Below the pieces are notes generated by a model. It searched no databases. It was not told where the DNA came from and worked only from the letters and a program-made list of their open reading frames with translations. A stretch of 64,000 nt of DNA from assembly GCF_000757825.1 (NCBI RefSeq), contig NZ_CP009451.1:3658001-3722000 (forward strand), given 5' to 3'. Positions 23,425 to 36,083 of this stretch are shown in pieces. A program made the translations under genes and the position numbers. This stretch comes from Cedecea neteri (GTDB lineage Bacteria; Pseudomonadota; Gammaproteobacteria; Enterobacterales; Enterobacteriaceae). Each line of letters starts with the position of its first letter. Positions within the stretch are counted from its first letter, which is position 1.

Positions 23425-24162
23425 ATGTCGGATCAAAAAGCGGTATTACGTCGGGATGGTTTCACTTTCAAACAGTTCTTTGTGGCACACGATCGCTGCG
23501 CGATGAAAGTGGGGACCGATGGGACGCTACTTGGCGCGTGGGTGCCGGTGGTGAACGTGAAAAGCGTTCTGGATATTGGCACTGGCAGCGGATTGCTGGC
23601 GCTGATGCTGGCCCAAAGAACCGCCGATGACGTCACGATTGAAGCCGTTGAACTGGATCCGGTGGCCGCCGAACAGGCGGCAGAAAACGCGAAAGGCTGC
23701 CGCTGGGCTTCGCGTATTAACGTGCACTGTGCCGATATTCGTGAATGGGCGCAGCAGGCAACCCAGCGCTACTCGCTGATAGTCAGCAACCCACCCTTCT
23801 TTGAGCAGGGCAGCAACTGTGCGTCTGCGGAACGCGCTCAGGCTCGCTACACGACGACCCTGGATCATCAGGCACTCCTCAGCAGCGCTGAACAGTTGAT
23901 CACCGAGGATGGTTTTTTCTGTGTGATTATGCCGGAAACCGCAGGTACGGCGTTCAGCGAGCTGGCGAAATCACAGGGCTGGCATGTACGCTATCGCACC
24001 GACGTGGCCGACAATGAAACCCGCCAGCCGCATCGGGTAATGCTCGCACTTTCCCCAACGGGCGGAGAATACTACAACGACCGCCTGGTGATTCGAGGGC
24101 CAGACCAGGCCTACTCTGAAGGCTATTGTAGTCTGACCCAGGATTTCTATCTGTTTATGTAA
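23425..24162 (+). CDS. trmN: TrmN6 (YfiC), tRNA1(Val) m6A37 methyltransferase
   Basis: A class I SAM methyltransferase of 245 residues that N6-methylates A37 of tRNA-Val. SAM-binding [14 protein letters not shown] (about 46-59) and the catalytic NPPF motif (E. coli has NPPY) are present. The ATG at 23425 matches the E. coli length; 11 extra upstream codons are open but lack a counterpart. Its last 16 bases overlap the nadB 3' end on the other strand. Confidence 0.92.
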   Translation: MSDQKAVLRRDGFTFKQFFVAHDRCAMKVGTDGTLLGAWVPVVNVKSVLDIGTGSGLLALMLAQRTADDVTIEAVELDPVAAEQAAENAKGCRWASRINVHCADIREWAQQATQRYSLIVSNPPFFEQGSNCASAERAQARYTTTLDHQALLSSAEQLITEDGFFCVIMPETAGTAFSELAKSQGWHVRYRTDVADNETRQPHRVMLALSPTGGEYYNDRLVIRGPDQAYSEGYCSLTQDFYLFM

Positions 24163-25763
24163 AGCGGCGAGAGTACGCTTGGGCCGGATTCAGCCAGCTG
24201 TTCCGGATAATCAAGCGTGTAGTGCAGGCCACGGCTCTCTTTACGCTGCATGGCGCAGCGCACGATAAGTTCGGCAACCTGCACCAGGTTTCTTAGCTCG
24301 AGAAGGTTGTTTGAAACCCGAAAGTTGGCATAGTACTCATCAATCTCCTGCTGCAGCATAGTAATCCTCCGCAGCGCTCGCTCGAGGCGACGGGTGGTAC
24401 GCACGATGCCGACGTAATCCCACATAAATAGCCGCAGCTCATGCCAGTTGTGCTGGATGACGACCTGTTCATCAGGGTTGTCCACGCGGCTGTCGTCCCA
24501 GGCGGGAAGGTTTTTGCTTTCACGGACATACGGCAAGCGCTTGAGAATATCTTCTGCGGCGGACCAGCCATAGACCAGGCATTCAAGCAGTGAATTTGAC
24601 GCCATTCGGTTTGCGCCGTGCAGCCCGGTATAGGTTACTTCGCCGATAGCATACAGTCCGTCAACGTCGGTACGCCCATGCTCATCAACCATCACGCCAC
24701 CGCAGGTATAATGTGCGGCAGGTACGATGGGAACTGAGTCTTTGGTTAAATCGATGCCCAACCCAAGCAGTTTTTCATAAATAGTAGGGAAGTGCTGGCG
24801 AACAAACGCTTCTGGCTTATGGCTGATATCGAGGTACATGCAGTCTGCACCCAGGCGTTTCATTTCGTGATCGATAGCTCTGGCGACGATATCTCGGGGG
24901 GCAAGCTCTGCGCGCTCATCAAATTCCGGCATGAATCGTGAGCCATCAGGGCGCTTCAGGTATGCGCCTTCCCCACGTAACGCTTCCGTAAGCAGGAAGT
25001 TTCTGGCCTGGGGATGGAACAGCGCAGTCGGGTGAAACTGGTTAAATTCAAGGTTGGCAACGCGGCAGCCCGCACGCCATGCCATAGCAATACCGTCACC
25101 AGAGGCTATATCCGGGTTGGTGGTGTATTGATAAACCTTCGAGGCGCCGCCGGTGGCCAAAATTACGGCCTTCGCCCGGCAGGTTTCGACCTTTTCAAGA
25201 TTCCGGTTCCAGACCCAGGCTCCGACCACACGGCGTGTGCCCGGCAGGCCAATCTTGTCAGAGATAATTAAATCGACGGCGTTGCTGCGCTCGATGACCC
25301 GAATGTTTGGGTGATTAAGGGCTTTGCTGACCAGCGTGGTCTCAACTTCTTTGCCGGTTGCATCGGCTGCATGAAGAATACGGCGATGGCTATGGCCGCC
25401 TTCCCGCGTCAAATGGTAGCTCTCTTCACCATTGGCCAGGGTGTGGGTATCGAACATGACGCCCTGGTCAATCAGCCACTGAACGCAGTGCTTCGCATTG
25501 CTGGCGACAAACTCTACCGCATCGCGCTCACAGATTCCGGCTCCGGCAATCAGCGTATCGTCGATGTGGGAAGCAATGCTGTCGGTTTCATCGAAAACGG
25601 CGGCGATCCCCCCTTGAGCGTAAAAGGTAGAACCTTCGCTGATTGGACCTTTACTTAACACGATGACGTTGCTGGTTTCAGCCAGACGTAGCGCGAGAGA
25701 GAGGCCGGCAGCGCCGCTACCGACGATTAATACGTCACAGACCAGATCGCTATTTGAGTTCAT
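24147..25763 (-). CDS. nadB: NadB, L-aspartate oxidase
   Basis: NadB oxidises L-aspartate to iminoaspartate with FAD, the first step of de novo NAD synthesis. The 538-residue product has the Rossmann motif [17 protein letters not shown] at the N-terminus, the active-site region around [12 protein letters not shown], and the C-terminal three-helix domain of the succinate dehydrogenase/fumarate reductase flavoprotein family. The ATG at 25763 is chosen to match E. coli (540 residues); the open frame starts 60 bases earlier. It is divergent from rpoE. Confidence 0.96.
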   Translation of the reverse strand: MNSNSDLVCDVLIVGSGAAGLSLALRLAETSNVIVLSKGPISEGSTFYAQGGIAAVFDETDSIASHIDDTLIAGAGICERDAVEFVASNAKHCVQWLIDQGVMFDTHTLANGEESYHLTREGGHSHRRILHAADATGKEVETTLVSKALNHPNIRVIERSNAVDLIISDKIGLPGTRRVVGAWVWNRNLEKVETCRAKAVILATGGASKVYQYTTNPDIASGDGIAMAWRAGCRVANLEFNQFHPTALFHPQARNFLLTEALRGEGAYLKRPDGSRFMPEFDERAELAPRDIVARAIDHEMKRLGADCMYLDISHKPEAFVRQHFPTIYEKLLGLGIDLTKDSVPIVPAAHYTCGGVMVDEHGRTDVDGLYAIGEVTYTGLHGANRMASNSLLECLVYGWSAAEDILKRLPYVRESKNLPAWDDSRVDNPDEQVVIQHNWHELRLFMWDYVGIVRTTRRLERALRRITMLQQEIDEYYANFRVSNNLLELRNLVQVAELIVRCAMQRKESRGLHYTLDYPEQLAESGPSVLSPLYINR

Positions 25764-26038
25764 GATGTTTAATTTACTAAACAGGAATGGCCGCAGCATA
25801 GCACCGGGTGGGAGCATGAACACTCTTTTTTTGTTTGAGCGTTGTGTTAACTAAACAAAGCAGCCGATGAATCTCTCGGGGAGAGATGAGTCAAATTCTA
25901 TAAATAAATCCCCCATAGGTGCGGTAAACGGCAGATTAAATGATGAAATACCTTGATTCATGCGATACTCTGCTCGCTAACTTTTTAAGCATTGATTCAG
26001 AAGAATCGGCGTTACCGTTTTGCGAAGCGGAACTTATA

Positions 26039-26200
26039 ATGAAAAGATGCAATCCGCTAAACATGACAGAAAAACAAAGGCGTAACGGAACTTTGCTGGC
26101 CTCGGGCACTCCAACTCAAAGCTTGCTCAAAAATGCAGGGTTCGAGTGGCATTTCGATTACGCGTGGAAATTGGGTTTGGGGAGACATTACCTCGGATGA
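26039..26200 (+). CDS. rseD: RseD-like leader peptide upstream of rpoE
   Basis: A 53-codon frame whose stop codon overlaps the rpoE start (ATGA at 26197-26200), so rpoE translation is likely coupled to it. E. coli has the leader gene rseD in this place, subject to CsrA control. Translation continues upstream to 25940 without a stop, so the start is uncertain; I chose the ATG giving a length like the E. coli leader. Its reading frame also contains the sigma-E promoter. Confidence 0.65.
   Translation: MKRCNPLNMTEKQRRNGTLLASGTPTQSLLKNAGFEWHFDYAWKLGLGRHYLG
26087..26114 (+). promoter_or_regulatory. sigma-E autoregulatory promoter of rpoE
   Basis: GGAACTT (26087-26093), 16 bp, TCCAA (26110-26114). 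The -35 matches the sigma-E consensus exactly and the spacing is right; the -10 departs slightly from TCTGA. It stands about 85 bp before rpoE, where E. coli has the sigma-E promoter. Confidence 0.75.
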
Positions 26201-26772
26201 GCGAGCAGTTAACGGATCAGGTCCTCGTCGAACGGGTCCAAAAGGGAGATCAGAAATCATTTAACCTACTGGTGGTGCGCTACCAGCATAAGGTTGCGAG
26301 CCTGGTTTCCCGTTATGTACCTTCGGGTGATGTTCCCGACGTGGTGCAGGAATCTTTTATCAAAGCGTATCGCGCACTGGATTCATTCCGTGGCGATAGT
26401 GCCTTTTATACGTGGCTGTATCGCATTGCGGTCAACACGGCAAAAAATTATCTGGTTGCTCAGGGGCGCCGTCCACCTTCAAGTGATGTGGACGCTATCG
26501 ATGCGGAAAACTACGAAAGTGGCAGCGCATTGAAAGAAATTTCGAACCCTGAGAACTTAATGTTGTCTGAGGAACTGAGACAGATAGTTTTCCGTACTAT
26601 TGAGTCGCTCCCGGAAGATTTACGCATGGCAATCACGTTGCGGGAGTTGGATGGCCTGAGCTATGAAGAGATAGCCGCCATTATGGATTGCCCGGTAGGT
26701 ACTGTGCGTTCTCGTATTTTCCGCGCAAGGGAAGCTATTGATAATAAAGTTCAACCGCTTATCAGGCGTTGA
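26197..26772 (+). CDS. rpoE: RpoE, extracytoplasmic stress sigma factor sigma-E
   Basis: The 191-residue ECF sigma factor, almost identical to E. coli. Region 2 (residues 15-90, with YRALDSFRGDSAFYTWLYRIAVNTAKNYL) and region 4 (about 130-185, with GLSYEEIAAIMDCPVGTVRSRIFRAREAI) are complete. ATG at 26197 overlaps the rseD-like leader stop. It heads the rpoE-rseA-rseB-rseC operon and responds to misfolded outer-membrane proteins. Confidence 0.98.
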   Translation: MSEQLTDQVLVERVQKGDQKSFNLLVVRYQHKVASLVSRYVPSGDVPDVVQESFIKAYRALDSFRGDSAFYTWLYRIAVNTAKNYLVAQGRRPPSSDVDAIDAENYESGSALKEISNPENLMLSEELRQIVFRTIESLPEDLRMAITLRELDGLSYEEIAAIMDCPVGTVRSRIFRAREAIDNKVQPLIRR

Positions 26773-26803
26773 CGATAGCGGATTACTGGAAGGGTATTTA
26801 GGC

Positions 26804-27451
26804 ATGCAGAAAGAACAACTTTCCGCTTTAATGGATGGCGAATCTCTCGATAGCGAGCTGCTCAACCGTTTGTCTAACGACAGCGAGCTGCAGCAAAGTT
26901 GGCAGAGCTACCATCTGATCCGCGACACGATGCGCGGAGATACCAGCGAAGTGCTTCATTTCGATATTTCTGCCAACGTGATGGCGGCTATCGCGAATGA
27001 ACCAGTGCGTAACGTCGCGCCGCTCATTACTGAATCACAGCCGCAGCCTCAGCAATGGCAGAAAATGCCGTTCTGGCATAAGGTGCGTCCGTGGGCAAGC
27101 CAGCTGACGCAGATGGGCGTTGCCGCGTGCGTATCGCTTGCGGTTATTGTGGGCGTGCAGCACTATAATGGTCAGTCTGACAGCTCAGCTCAGCCGGAAA
27201 CGCCAGTATTTAACACCTTGCCGATGATGGGTAAAGCCAGTCCGGTAAGCCTGGGCGTGCCGTCTGATACCACGGCGAGCAACAGCAGTCAGCAAGTACA
27301 GGAACAGCGTCGTCGTATTAACGCTATGCTGCAGGATTATGAATTGCAGCGTCGTTTACACTCCGAGCAGCTCCAGTTTGAACAGGCGCAAACCCAGCAG
27401 GCCGCTGTGCAGGTGCCAGGAAACCAAACTTTAGGAACGCAATCGCAGTAA
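26804..27451 (+). CDS. rseA: RseA, anti-sigma-E factor
   Basis: A single-pass inner-membrane protein of 215 residues. The cytoplasmic N-terminal domain (1-about 66, MQKEQLSALMDGE) binds sigma-E. One membrane segment lies near 100-118 (MGVAACVSLAVIVGV), and the periplasmic part binds RseB and ends in VPGNQTLGTQSQ. DegS then RseP degrade it under stress. The ATG at 26804 matches E. coli; its stop shares a base with the rseB start. Confidence 0.97.
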   Translation: MQKEQLSALMDGESLDSELLNRLSNDSELQQSWQSYHLIRDTMRGDTSEVLHFDISANVMAAIANEPVRNVAPLITESQPQPQQWQKMPFWHKVRPWASQLTQMGVAACVSLAVIVGVQHYNGQSDSSAQPETPVFNTLPMMGKASPVSLGVPSDTTASNSSQQVQEQRRRINAMLQDYELQRRLHSEQLQFEQAQTQQAAVQVPGNQTLGTQSQ

Positions 27452-28416
27452 TGAAGCAACTTTGGTGTGCCCTGTCTCTCGTGGCAGGCGGCCTGTTGTT
27501 CACCTCCAACGCCTCGGCGGACACTGTTTCGTCCGGGGCGTTGTTGCAGCAGATGAACCAGGCGAGTCAGTCACTCAACTATGAGCTGGCGTTTATCAAT
27601 ATCAGCAAACAAGGGATTGAGTCTCTTAGTTATCGCCACGCACGTCTTGATAATCGCCCGCTTGCTCAATTCCTGCAAATGGACGGCCCGCGTCGTGAGG
27701 TCGTGCAGCGCGGCAACGAAATCAGCTACTTTGAACCTGGGCTTGAGCCATTTACGCTCACCGGGGATTACATCGTCGATTCTCTGCCCTCCATCGTTTA
27801 TACCGACTTTAAGCGCCTGACGCCTTACTACGACTTTATTTCCGTCGGGCGGACGCGTATTGCCGACAGGCTATGCGAAGTGATTCGCGTCGTGGCCCGC
27901 GATGGTACGCGCTACAACTATATTGTCTGGATCGATACCGAAACCAAGCTGCCGCTGCGCGTTGATTTACTGGACCGCGACGGCGAAACCCTTGAACAGT
28001 TCCGGGTTGTCTCTTTTTCCGTGGGCGATCAGGCGAGCGGCCTGATGCAGAATTTAGCGAAGGCGACATTACCGCCGCTGCTGTCCGTGCCGGGAGCGGA
28101 AAAAGCGAAGTTCTCTTGGGCGCCTTCATGGCTGCCGCAAGGGTTTAACGAGGTTTCGAGCAGCCGCAGGCCTCTGCCAACCGTCGGCGTGCCTATTGAA
28201 TCTCGCCTCTATTCTGACGGCCTGTTCAGCTTCTCGGTGAATATTAGCCAGGCGCCGTCGCAGGGCACCAACGGCGAGCAGCTGGTACGCACCGGCCGCC
28301 GTACCGTGAGCACGGAAATTCGCGATAAAACCGAAATTACCGTTGTCGGTGAGCTACCACCGCAAACGGCAAAGCGCATTGGCGATAGCATCAAGTTCAA
28401 CGGAGCTGCGCAATGA
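27451..28416 (+). CDS. rseB: RseB, periplasmic negative regulator of sigma-E
   Basis: A 321-residue periplasmic protein with a cleavable signal peptide (about 1-23, ending ASA). Its LolA/LppX-like lipid-sensing N-domain and smaller C-domain follow. RseB shields RseA from DegS and is released by lipopolysaccharide. The start overlaps the rseA stop by one base and the end overlaps rseC by four. Confidence 0.96.
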   Translation: MKQLWCALSLVAGGLLFTSNASADTVSSGALLQQMNQASQSLNYELAFINISKQGIESLSYRHARLDNRPLAQFLQMDGPRREVVQRGNEISYFEPGLEPFTLTGDYIVDSLPSIVYTDFKRLTPYYDFISVGRTRIADRLCEVIRVVARDGTRYNYIVWIDTETKLPLRVDLLDRDGETLEQFRVVSFSVGDQASGLMQNLAKATLPPLLSVPGAEKAKFSWAPSWLPQGFNEVSSSRRPLPTVGVPIESRLYSDGLFSFSVNISQAPSQGTNGEQLVRTGRRTVSTEIRDKTEITVVGELPPQTAKRIGDSIKFNGAAQ

Positions 28417-28895
28417 TCAAAGAGTGGGCGACGGTCGTCTCATGGCAAAACGGTGAAGCGTTGCTGCATTGTGATGTCAAAGCCTCTTGTAACAGCTGCG
28501 CTTCTCGCTCGGGATGCGGCACTCGCGTATTGAATAAGCTGGGGCCGCAGACCAGCCATCTATTGACTGTTCCAAGCGAACAGCCGCTGGTGGCGGGGCA
28601 AAAAGTGGAGCTGGGCATTGCTGAAGGTAGCCTGTTAGGTTCGGCTCTTCTGGTTTATATGTCGCCGCTGGTCGGGCTATTTCTGTGTTCCGGCCTGTTC
28701 CAGACTCTGTTTGGCACTAACCTGGCTGCGATGTGCGGTGCTTTGCTCGGCGGTGTTGGCGGCTTTCTGCTCGCGCGCGGTTTTTCCCAACATTTCAGCC
28801 GTCGTGAGAGCTGGCAACCGGTGATTCTTAGCGTTGCGCTTGGCCCGGATGCCCTGCGCGTCGACACCGCTTCGCCCCCGGCTGAAAATCAGTAA
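28413..28895 (+). CDS. rseC: RseC, SoxR-reducing / sigma-E operon membrane protein
   Basis: 160 residues with an N-terminal Cys cluster (CDVKASCNSCASRSGC, about 20-35) and two membrane helices near 80-125. In E. coli RseC works with the Rsx complex in reducing SoxR, and a homologue acts in thiamine synthesis. Last gene of the rpoE operon, ATGA-coupled to rseB. Confidence 0.92.
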   Translation: MIKEWATVVSWQNGEALLHCDVKASCNSCASRSGCGTRVLNKLGPQTSHLLTVPSEQPLVAGQKVELGIAEGSLLGSALLVYMSPLVGLFLCSGLFQTLFGTNLAAMCGALLGGVGGFLLARGFSQHFSRRESWQPVILSVALGPDALRVDTASPPAENQ

Positions 28896-29089
28896 ATTCC
28901 CTTCGACTGACCTCTCTTTGCACATCCTGCGTATGGCTTACCGAAGCTTGCAGGATGAGCAGTTTCCTCACTTTCTGGTTGTAGTGTAGAATGCGGCGTT
29001 TCAGGCAGAAGACAGTCACTGACATCCTGCTCCGTACAGCGCGAAGCGCCGAGCTCACAGGCCATTTGTAAGGCATAAAACCTCTAACT

Positions 29090-30889
29090 ATGAAGAATAT
29101 ACGTAACTTTTCTATTATTGCCCACATCGACCACGGTAAATCGACGCTGTCTGACCGTATCATCCAGATTTGCGGCGGCCTGTCCGACCGTGAAATGGCC
29201 GCGCAGGTCCTCGACTCCATGGATCTGGAACGCGAACGTGGTATCACCATCAAAGCGCAGAGCGTCACCCTCGACTATAAAGCCAGTGACGGTGAAACTT
29301 ACCAGCTCAACTTCATCGATACCCCAGGGCACGTTGACTTCTCTTATGAAGTTTCCCGCTCGCTGGCGGCCTGTGAAGGCGCGCTGCTGGTGGTTGATGC
29401 CGGGCAGGGTGTTGAAGCTCAAACCCTGGCCAACTGCTACACCGCGATGGAAATGGATCTGGAAGTGGTTCCAGTTCTGAACAAAATTGACCTGCCGGCA
29501 GCCGATCCAGAACGCGTGGCCGAAGAAATTGAAGACATCGTGGGCATCGACGCCACCGATGCCGTGCGCTGCTCCGCGAAAACCGGCGTTGGCGTACCGG
29601 ACGTATTAGAACGCCTGGTGCGTGATATCCCGCCACCGGAAGGTGACCCGGATGCGCCGCTGCAGGCGCTGATTATCGACTCCTGGTTCGATAACTATCT
29701 GGGCGTTGTTTCCCTGATCCGCGTGAAAAACGGCACCCTGCGTAAGGGCGACAAAGTCAAAGTCATGAGTACCGGGCAGGTGTACAACGCCGACCGCCTT
29801 GGCATCTTCACGCCGAAGCAAATTGACCGTACCGAGCTGAAGTGCGGGGAAGTAGGCTGGCTGGTCTGCGCAATTAAAGACATCATGGGCGCGCCGGTGG
29901 GCGATACCCTGACCCTGTCCCGTAATCCGGCGGATAAAGCGCTGCCAGGCTTTAAAAAAGTGAAGCCGCAGGTTTATGCTGGCCTGTTCCCGGTTAGCTC
30001 CGACGACTACGAAAACTTCCGTGATGCGCTCGGCAAACTTAGCCTGAACGACGCCTCCCTGTTCTACGAGCCAGAAAGCTCAACGGCGCTGGGCTTCGGC
30101 TTCCGCTGTGGCTTCCTGGGCCTGCTGCACATGGAGATCATTCAGGAGCGTCTGGAGCGTGAATACGATCTCGATCTGATCACCACCGCGCCGACCGTAG
30201 TTTACGAAGTGCAGACCACCAGCAAAGAGGTTATCTATGTCGACAGCCCGTCCAAGCTGCCGCCGTTAAACAACATTGAAGAGCTGCGTGAGCCAATCGC
30301 TGAATGTCACATGCTGCTGCCGCAGGAGTTCCTCGGGAACGTGATTACGCTGTGTATCGAAAAACGCGGCGTGCAGACCAACATGGTGTATCACGGCAAC
30401 CAGGTTGCGCTGACCTATGAAATCCCAATGGCAGAAGTGGTGCTCGACTTCTTTGACCGTCTGAAGTCTACCTCCCGCGGCTATGCGTCGCTGGATTACA
30501 ATTTCAAACGTTTCCAGGCTTCCAACATGGTGCGCGTTGATGTACTGATCAATGGCGATCGCGTTGATGCGCTGGCGCTTATCACACACAACGATAACGC
30601 GCCGTATCGCGGGCGTGAGCTGGTTGAGAAGATGAGAGAGCTTATCCCTCGCCAGCAGTTTGATATCGCGATTCAGGCGGCCATTGGCAACCACATCATC
30701 GCGCGTTCAACGGTGAAACAGCTGCGTAAAAACGTACTGGCAAAATGCTACGGCGGTGACGTGAGCCGTAAGAAAAAGCTGTTGCAGAAACAGAAAGACG
30801 GTAAGAAGCGTATGAAGCAGGTCGGTAACGTCGAGCTGCCTCAGGAAGCGTTCCTCGCCATTCTGCATGTCGGCAAAGACGGCAAATAA
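29090..30889 (+). CDS. lepA: LepA (EF4), ribosome-associated GTPase
   Basis: A 599-residue elongation-factor-type GTPase. G1 is [10 protein letters not shown]3 DTPGHVDF, and G4 NKID. Domains II, III and V follow, then the unique basic C-terminal domain ([25 protein letters not shown]). It assists translation initiation and 30S biogenesis. It is 14 bp from lepB in the same operon; the 194-bp gap after rseC has no clear terminator. Confidence 0.98.
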   Translation: MKNIRNFSIIAHIDHGKSTLSDRIIQICGGLSDREMAAQVLDSMDLERERGITIKAQSVTLDYKASDGETYQLNFIDTPGHVDFSYEVSRSLAACEGALLVVDAGQGVEAQTLANCYTAMEMDLEVVPVLNKIDLPAADPERVAEEIEDIVGIDATDAVRCSAKTGVGVPDVLERLVRDIPPPEGDPDAPLQALIIDSWFDNYLGVVSLIRVKNGTLRKGDKVKVMSTGQVYNADRLGIFTPKQIDRTELKCGEVGWLVCAIKDIMGAPVGDTLTLSRNPADKALPGFKKVKPQVYAGLFPVSSDDYENFRDALGKLSLNDASLFYEPESSTALGFGFRCGFLGLLHMEIIQERLEREYDLDLITTAPTVVYEVQTTSKEVIYVDSPSKLPPLNNIEELREPIAECHMLLPQEFLGNVITLCIEKRGVQTNMVYHGNQVALTYEIPMAEVVLDFFDRLKSTSRGYASLDYNFKRFQASNMVRVDVLINGDRVDALALITHNDNAPYRGRELVEKMRELIPRQQFDIAIQAAIGNHIIARSTVKQLRKNVLAKCYGGDVSRKKKLLQKQKDGKKRMKQVGNVELPQEAFLAILHVGKDGK

Positions 30890-30903
30890 TCTAAGGAGTT
30901 GGC

Positions 30904-31878
30904 ATGGCGAATATGTTTGCTTTGATCCTCGTGGTAGCCACGTTGGTGACGGGCATTTTATGGTGTCTGGATAGGTTTATCTTTGCACCTAAGCGTCGTG
31001 AAAAACAGGCGGCAGCGCAGGCTGCCACCGGTGATGCACTGGACAAAAAAACGCTCAAAAAAGTGGGCCCGAAACCGGGCTGGCTGGAAACGGGCGCGTC
31101 CGTGTTCCCGGTGCTGGCGATCGTGCTGGTGGTGCGTTCATTTATTTATGAACCCTTCCAGATCCCTTCTGGTTCGATGATGCCGACGCTGTTAATCGGC
31201 GATTTTATTCTGGTAGAGAAGTTTGCCTACGGAATTAAAGATCCGATTTATCAGAAGACCTTAATTGCAACCGGGCACCCTAAACGCGGCGATATTGCGG
31301 TATTTAAATATCCTGAGGATCCACGCCTGGATTATATTAAGCGCGTTGTAGGGCTGCCGGGCGACCGCGTAAGCTACGATCCGCAGTCGAAAGAAGTCAC
31401 CGTTCAGCCAAACTGCAGTTCCGGCCAGGCCTGTGACAATGCGCTGCCAATCACCTATTCCAACGTGGAAGCCAGTGATTTTGTGCAGACATTTGCCCGC
31501 CGCAACGGCAGCGAAGCGACCTCCGGTTTCTTCCAGATGCCGAAAGACCAGACCCGTGATGACGGCGTTCGTCTGAGCGAACGTAAAGAGACGCTCGGCG
31601 AAGTCACGCATAACATCCTGACGGTGCCAATTGCCCAGGATCAGGTAGGCATGTACTACCAGCAGTCCGGTCTGCCTTTGGCCACGTGGATTGTTCCACC
31701 GGGTCATTATTTCATGATGGGTGATAACCGCGACAATAGCGCAGATAGCCGCTATTGGGGCTTTGTTCCGGAGCAAAATCTGGTCGGTAAAGCGACAGCG
31801 ATCTGGATGAGTTTCGAGAAACAAGAAGGTGAATGGCCAACGGGTGTTCGTTTGAACCGCATTGGCGGCATTCATTAA
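30904..31878 (+). CDS. lepB: LepB, signal peptidase I
   Basis: An inner-membrane protease of 324 residues that removes signal peptides. Two membrane segments lie at residues 4-22 and about 62-78, then the periplasmic catalytic domain. Ser91 sits in SGSMMPT and the general-base Lys146 in YIKRVVG. The C-terminal box GDNRDNSADSRYWG is intact. AAGGAG precedes the ATG. Confidence 0.98.
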   Translation: MANMFALILVVATLVTGILWCLDRFIFAPKRREKQAAAQAATGDALDKKTLKKVGPKPGWLETGASVFPVLAIVLVVRSFIYEPFQIPSGSMMPTLLIGDFILVEKFAYGIKDPIYQKTLIATGHPKRGDIAVFKYPEDPRLDYIKRVVGLPGDRVSYDPQSKEVTVQPNCSSGQACDNALPITYSNVEASDFVQTFARRNGSEATSGFFQMPKDQTRDDGVRLSERKETLGEVTHNILTVPIAQDQVGMYYQQSGLPLATWIVPPGHYFMMGDNRDNSADSRYWGFVPEQNLVGKATAIWMSFEKQEGEWPTGVRLNRIGGIH

Positions 31879-31946
31879 ACAATTAATCCCACAAACTAAC
31901 GACATCCCCTGTCGTTGTGTATAGAATATTCCCGCCTTTAAAGATT

Positions 31947-32016
31947 GGCTCCCGAAAGGGAGCCACGGCACACGAAACAGCGTTGGTTTCCTTTTTTCAG
32001 GTCTGTTCCGTGTGCT
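31947..32016 (+). promoter_or_regulatory. rnc leader: RNase III autoregulatory stem-loops
   Basis: GGCTCCC-GAAA-GGGAGCC (31947-31964) is followed by a long stem in which GCACACG-AAACAG (31968-31980) pairs with CTGTTC-CGTGTGC (32003-32015). In E. coli the matching leader stem is cut by RNase III, destabilising the rnc-era-recO mRNA. Confidence 0.8.
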
Positions 32017-32038
32017 GAATAGTTGACGCATTCATTAA

Positions 32039-33636
<1,598 letters not shown>

Positions 33637-33640
33637 CCTA

Positions 33641-34378
33641 ATGGAAGGCTGGCAACGGGCTTTTGTCCTGCATAGTCGCCCCTGGAGCGAAACCAGCCTT
33701 CTGCTCGACCTGTTCTCCGAAGAGTCCGGACGCGTCCGCCTGATAGCTAAAGGCGCGCGCTCCAAACGTTCTAATCTGAAAGGTGCTTTACAGCCTTTTA
33801 CCCCTCTGCTGGTTCGCTGGGGCGGCCGTGGCGAAGTTAAAACGCTGCGCAGCGCCGAAGCGGTCTCTCTGGCACTCCCCCTTAGCGGTATCACGCTCTA
33901 CAGTGGCTTGTACGTGAATGAGCTGGTGGCTCGCGTTCTTGAGCAAGAAACCCGCTTTTCCGAGCTGTTCTTTGATTATCTCCACTGTATTCAGGCTTTA
34001 GCCGGAGCCATCGGCACGCCGGAGCCTGCGCTGCGCCGTTTTGAGCTGGCGCTGCTGGGGCATCTGGGTTACGGCGTGGACTTCCTGCACTGTGCCGGCA
34101 GCGGGGAGAGCGTGGACGACACCATGACCTACACTTATCGCGAAGAAAAAGGCTTCATTGCCAGCGTGGTGATTGGTAACAGCAGCTTTACCGGCCGCCA
34201 GCTCAGAGCACTTGCCGAACGCGAATTTCCGGACGCCGACACGCTGCGTGCCGCCAAACGCTTCACCCGCATGGCCCTCAAGCCTTATCTGCAGGGCAAG
34301 CCCCTCAAAAGCCGCGAGCTGTTCCGCCAGTTTGTGCCTAAAAAAACGCCACCTAAACCTTCGGATAGCTCACAGTAA
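33641..34378 (+). CDS. recO: RecO, recombination mediator
   Basis: A 245-residue protein of the RecFOR pathway that displaces SSB and loads RecA. It has an N-terminal OB fold (about 1-80, [17 protein letters not shown]) and a helical C-terminal domain. A short Lys-rich tail ends the protein, and no zinc finger is evident, as in E. coli. Confidence 0.95.
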   Translation: MEGWQRAFVLHSRPWSETSLLLDLFSEESGRVRLIAKGARSKRSNLKGALQPFTPLLVRWGGRGEVKTLRSAEAVSLALPLSGITLYSGLYVNELVARVLEQETRFSELFFDYLHCIQALAGAIGTPEPALRRFELALLGHLGYGVDFLHCAGSGESVDDTMTYTYREEKGFIASVVIGNSSFTGRQLRALAEREFPDADTLRAAKRFTRMALKPYLQGKPLKSRELFRQFVPKKTPPKPSDSSQ

Positions 34379-34452
34379 TCACAGAACGTAGCCAGGCTTT
34401 CCCCGGCAGGTGTACACTGCCCGGCATCTGTCTGCGAACTCTGAGGATTGTC

Positions 34453-35183
34453 ATGGCTGAATTACTGTTAGGCGTCAACATCGATCACATCGCTACCCTG
34501 CGCAATGCGCGCGGTACGGCGTACCCGGATCCGGTTCAGGCTGCGTTTATCGCGGAGCAGGCGGGAGCCGACGGCATTACCGTGCACCTGCGCGAAGACC
34601 GCCGCCATATCACCGACCGTGACGTTCGCGTCCTGCGTGAAACCCTCGATACTCGCATGAACCTTGAAATGGCGGTCACCGAAGAGATGATCGGTATTGC
34701 CTGCCAGACTAAACCTCATTTCTGCTGCCTGGTGCCGGAAAAGCGTCAGGAAGTGACCACCGAAGGCGGCCTTGACGTCGCCGGTCAGTTAGACAAAATG
34801 CGCGATGCCTGCCAGCGTCTGGCCGATGCGGGCATTCTGGTGTCCCTGTTTATTGATGCCGACCATGCGCAGATTGACGCCGCGGTTGCCGTAGGCGCGC
34901 CTTACATTGAAATTCACACCGGCTGCTATGCGGATGCAGAGGATGAAGCCACTCAGGCCAAAGAGCTGGCGCGTATCGCCGAAGCCGCGAGCTATGCTGC
35001 TGCTAAAGGATTGAAGGTCAATGCTGGCCACGGCCTGACCTACCACAACGTCCAGGCCATCGCTCGTATTCCTGAAATGCATGAGCTGAACATTGGCCAC
35101 GCGATTATCGGGCGTGCGGTGATGAGCGGTCTGAAAGAAGCCGTGGCTGAAATGAAACGCCTGATGCAGGAAGCGCGTCGCTA

Positions 35184-35184
<1 letters not shown>
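34453..35184 (+). CDS. pdxJ: PdxJ, pyridoxine 5'-phosphate synthase
   Basis: A TIM-barrel enzyme (243 residues) that condenses 3-amino-2-oxopropyl phosphate with deoxyxylulose 5-phosphate. Family segments [29 protein letters not shown], and [13 protein letters not shown] are all intact. GAGGATT precedes the ATG. Its stop overlaps the acpS start by one base. Confidence 0.98.
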
Positions 35185-35830
<646 letters not shown>

Positions 35831-35892
35831 TTACCTGAACCCGCCGATCTAAAAGATATATTCACATTTCGCGCTCGAAAAATTGCAAAAGC

Positions 35893-35908
35893 ATGTATAT
35901 TTAACCAG
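35893..35908. promoter_or_regulatory. possible LexA (SOS) box
   Basis: ATGT-ATATTTAA-CCAG resembles CTGT-N8-ACAG with six of eight core bases and an AT-rich centre. It lies before the repressor gene and upstream of an ATG at 35953 that follows AAGGAAG. Weak by itself. Confidence 0.3.
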
Positions 35909-36021
35909 TATTAAATTTGATTAAACGAAGCTGCTTAAGCAAGGAAGTTTCGATGGCGCGCACTTTACCACAAAAGCAAATCATCCCCAATGACACTGAG
36001 CCTTTAAGTTTTGTGCTTTGT

Positions 36022-36058
36022 GTACTTTCAGTACGTGTTATCATTGAACTATTGGTCA
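36022..36058. promoter_or_regulatory. operator pair at the repressor promoter
   Basis: GTACT-TTC-AGTAC (36022-36034) is a perfect dyad, and GAACT-ATT-GGTCA (36046-36058) is a related site exactly 24 bp on. An extended -10 (TGTTATCAT, 36036-36044) lies between them, so the repressor probably controls its own transcription. A second pair with the same 24-bp offset lies at the pL-like promoter. Confidence 0.65.
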
Positions 36059-36083
36059 CGATAAACACGACAGGATCGTACTT

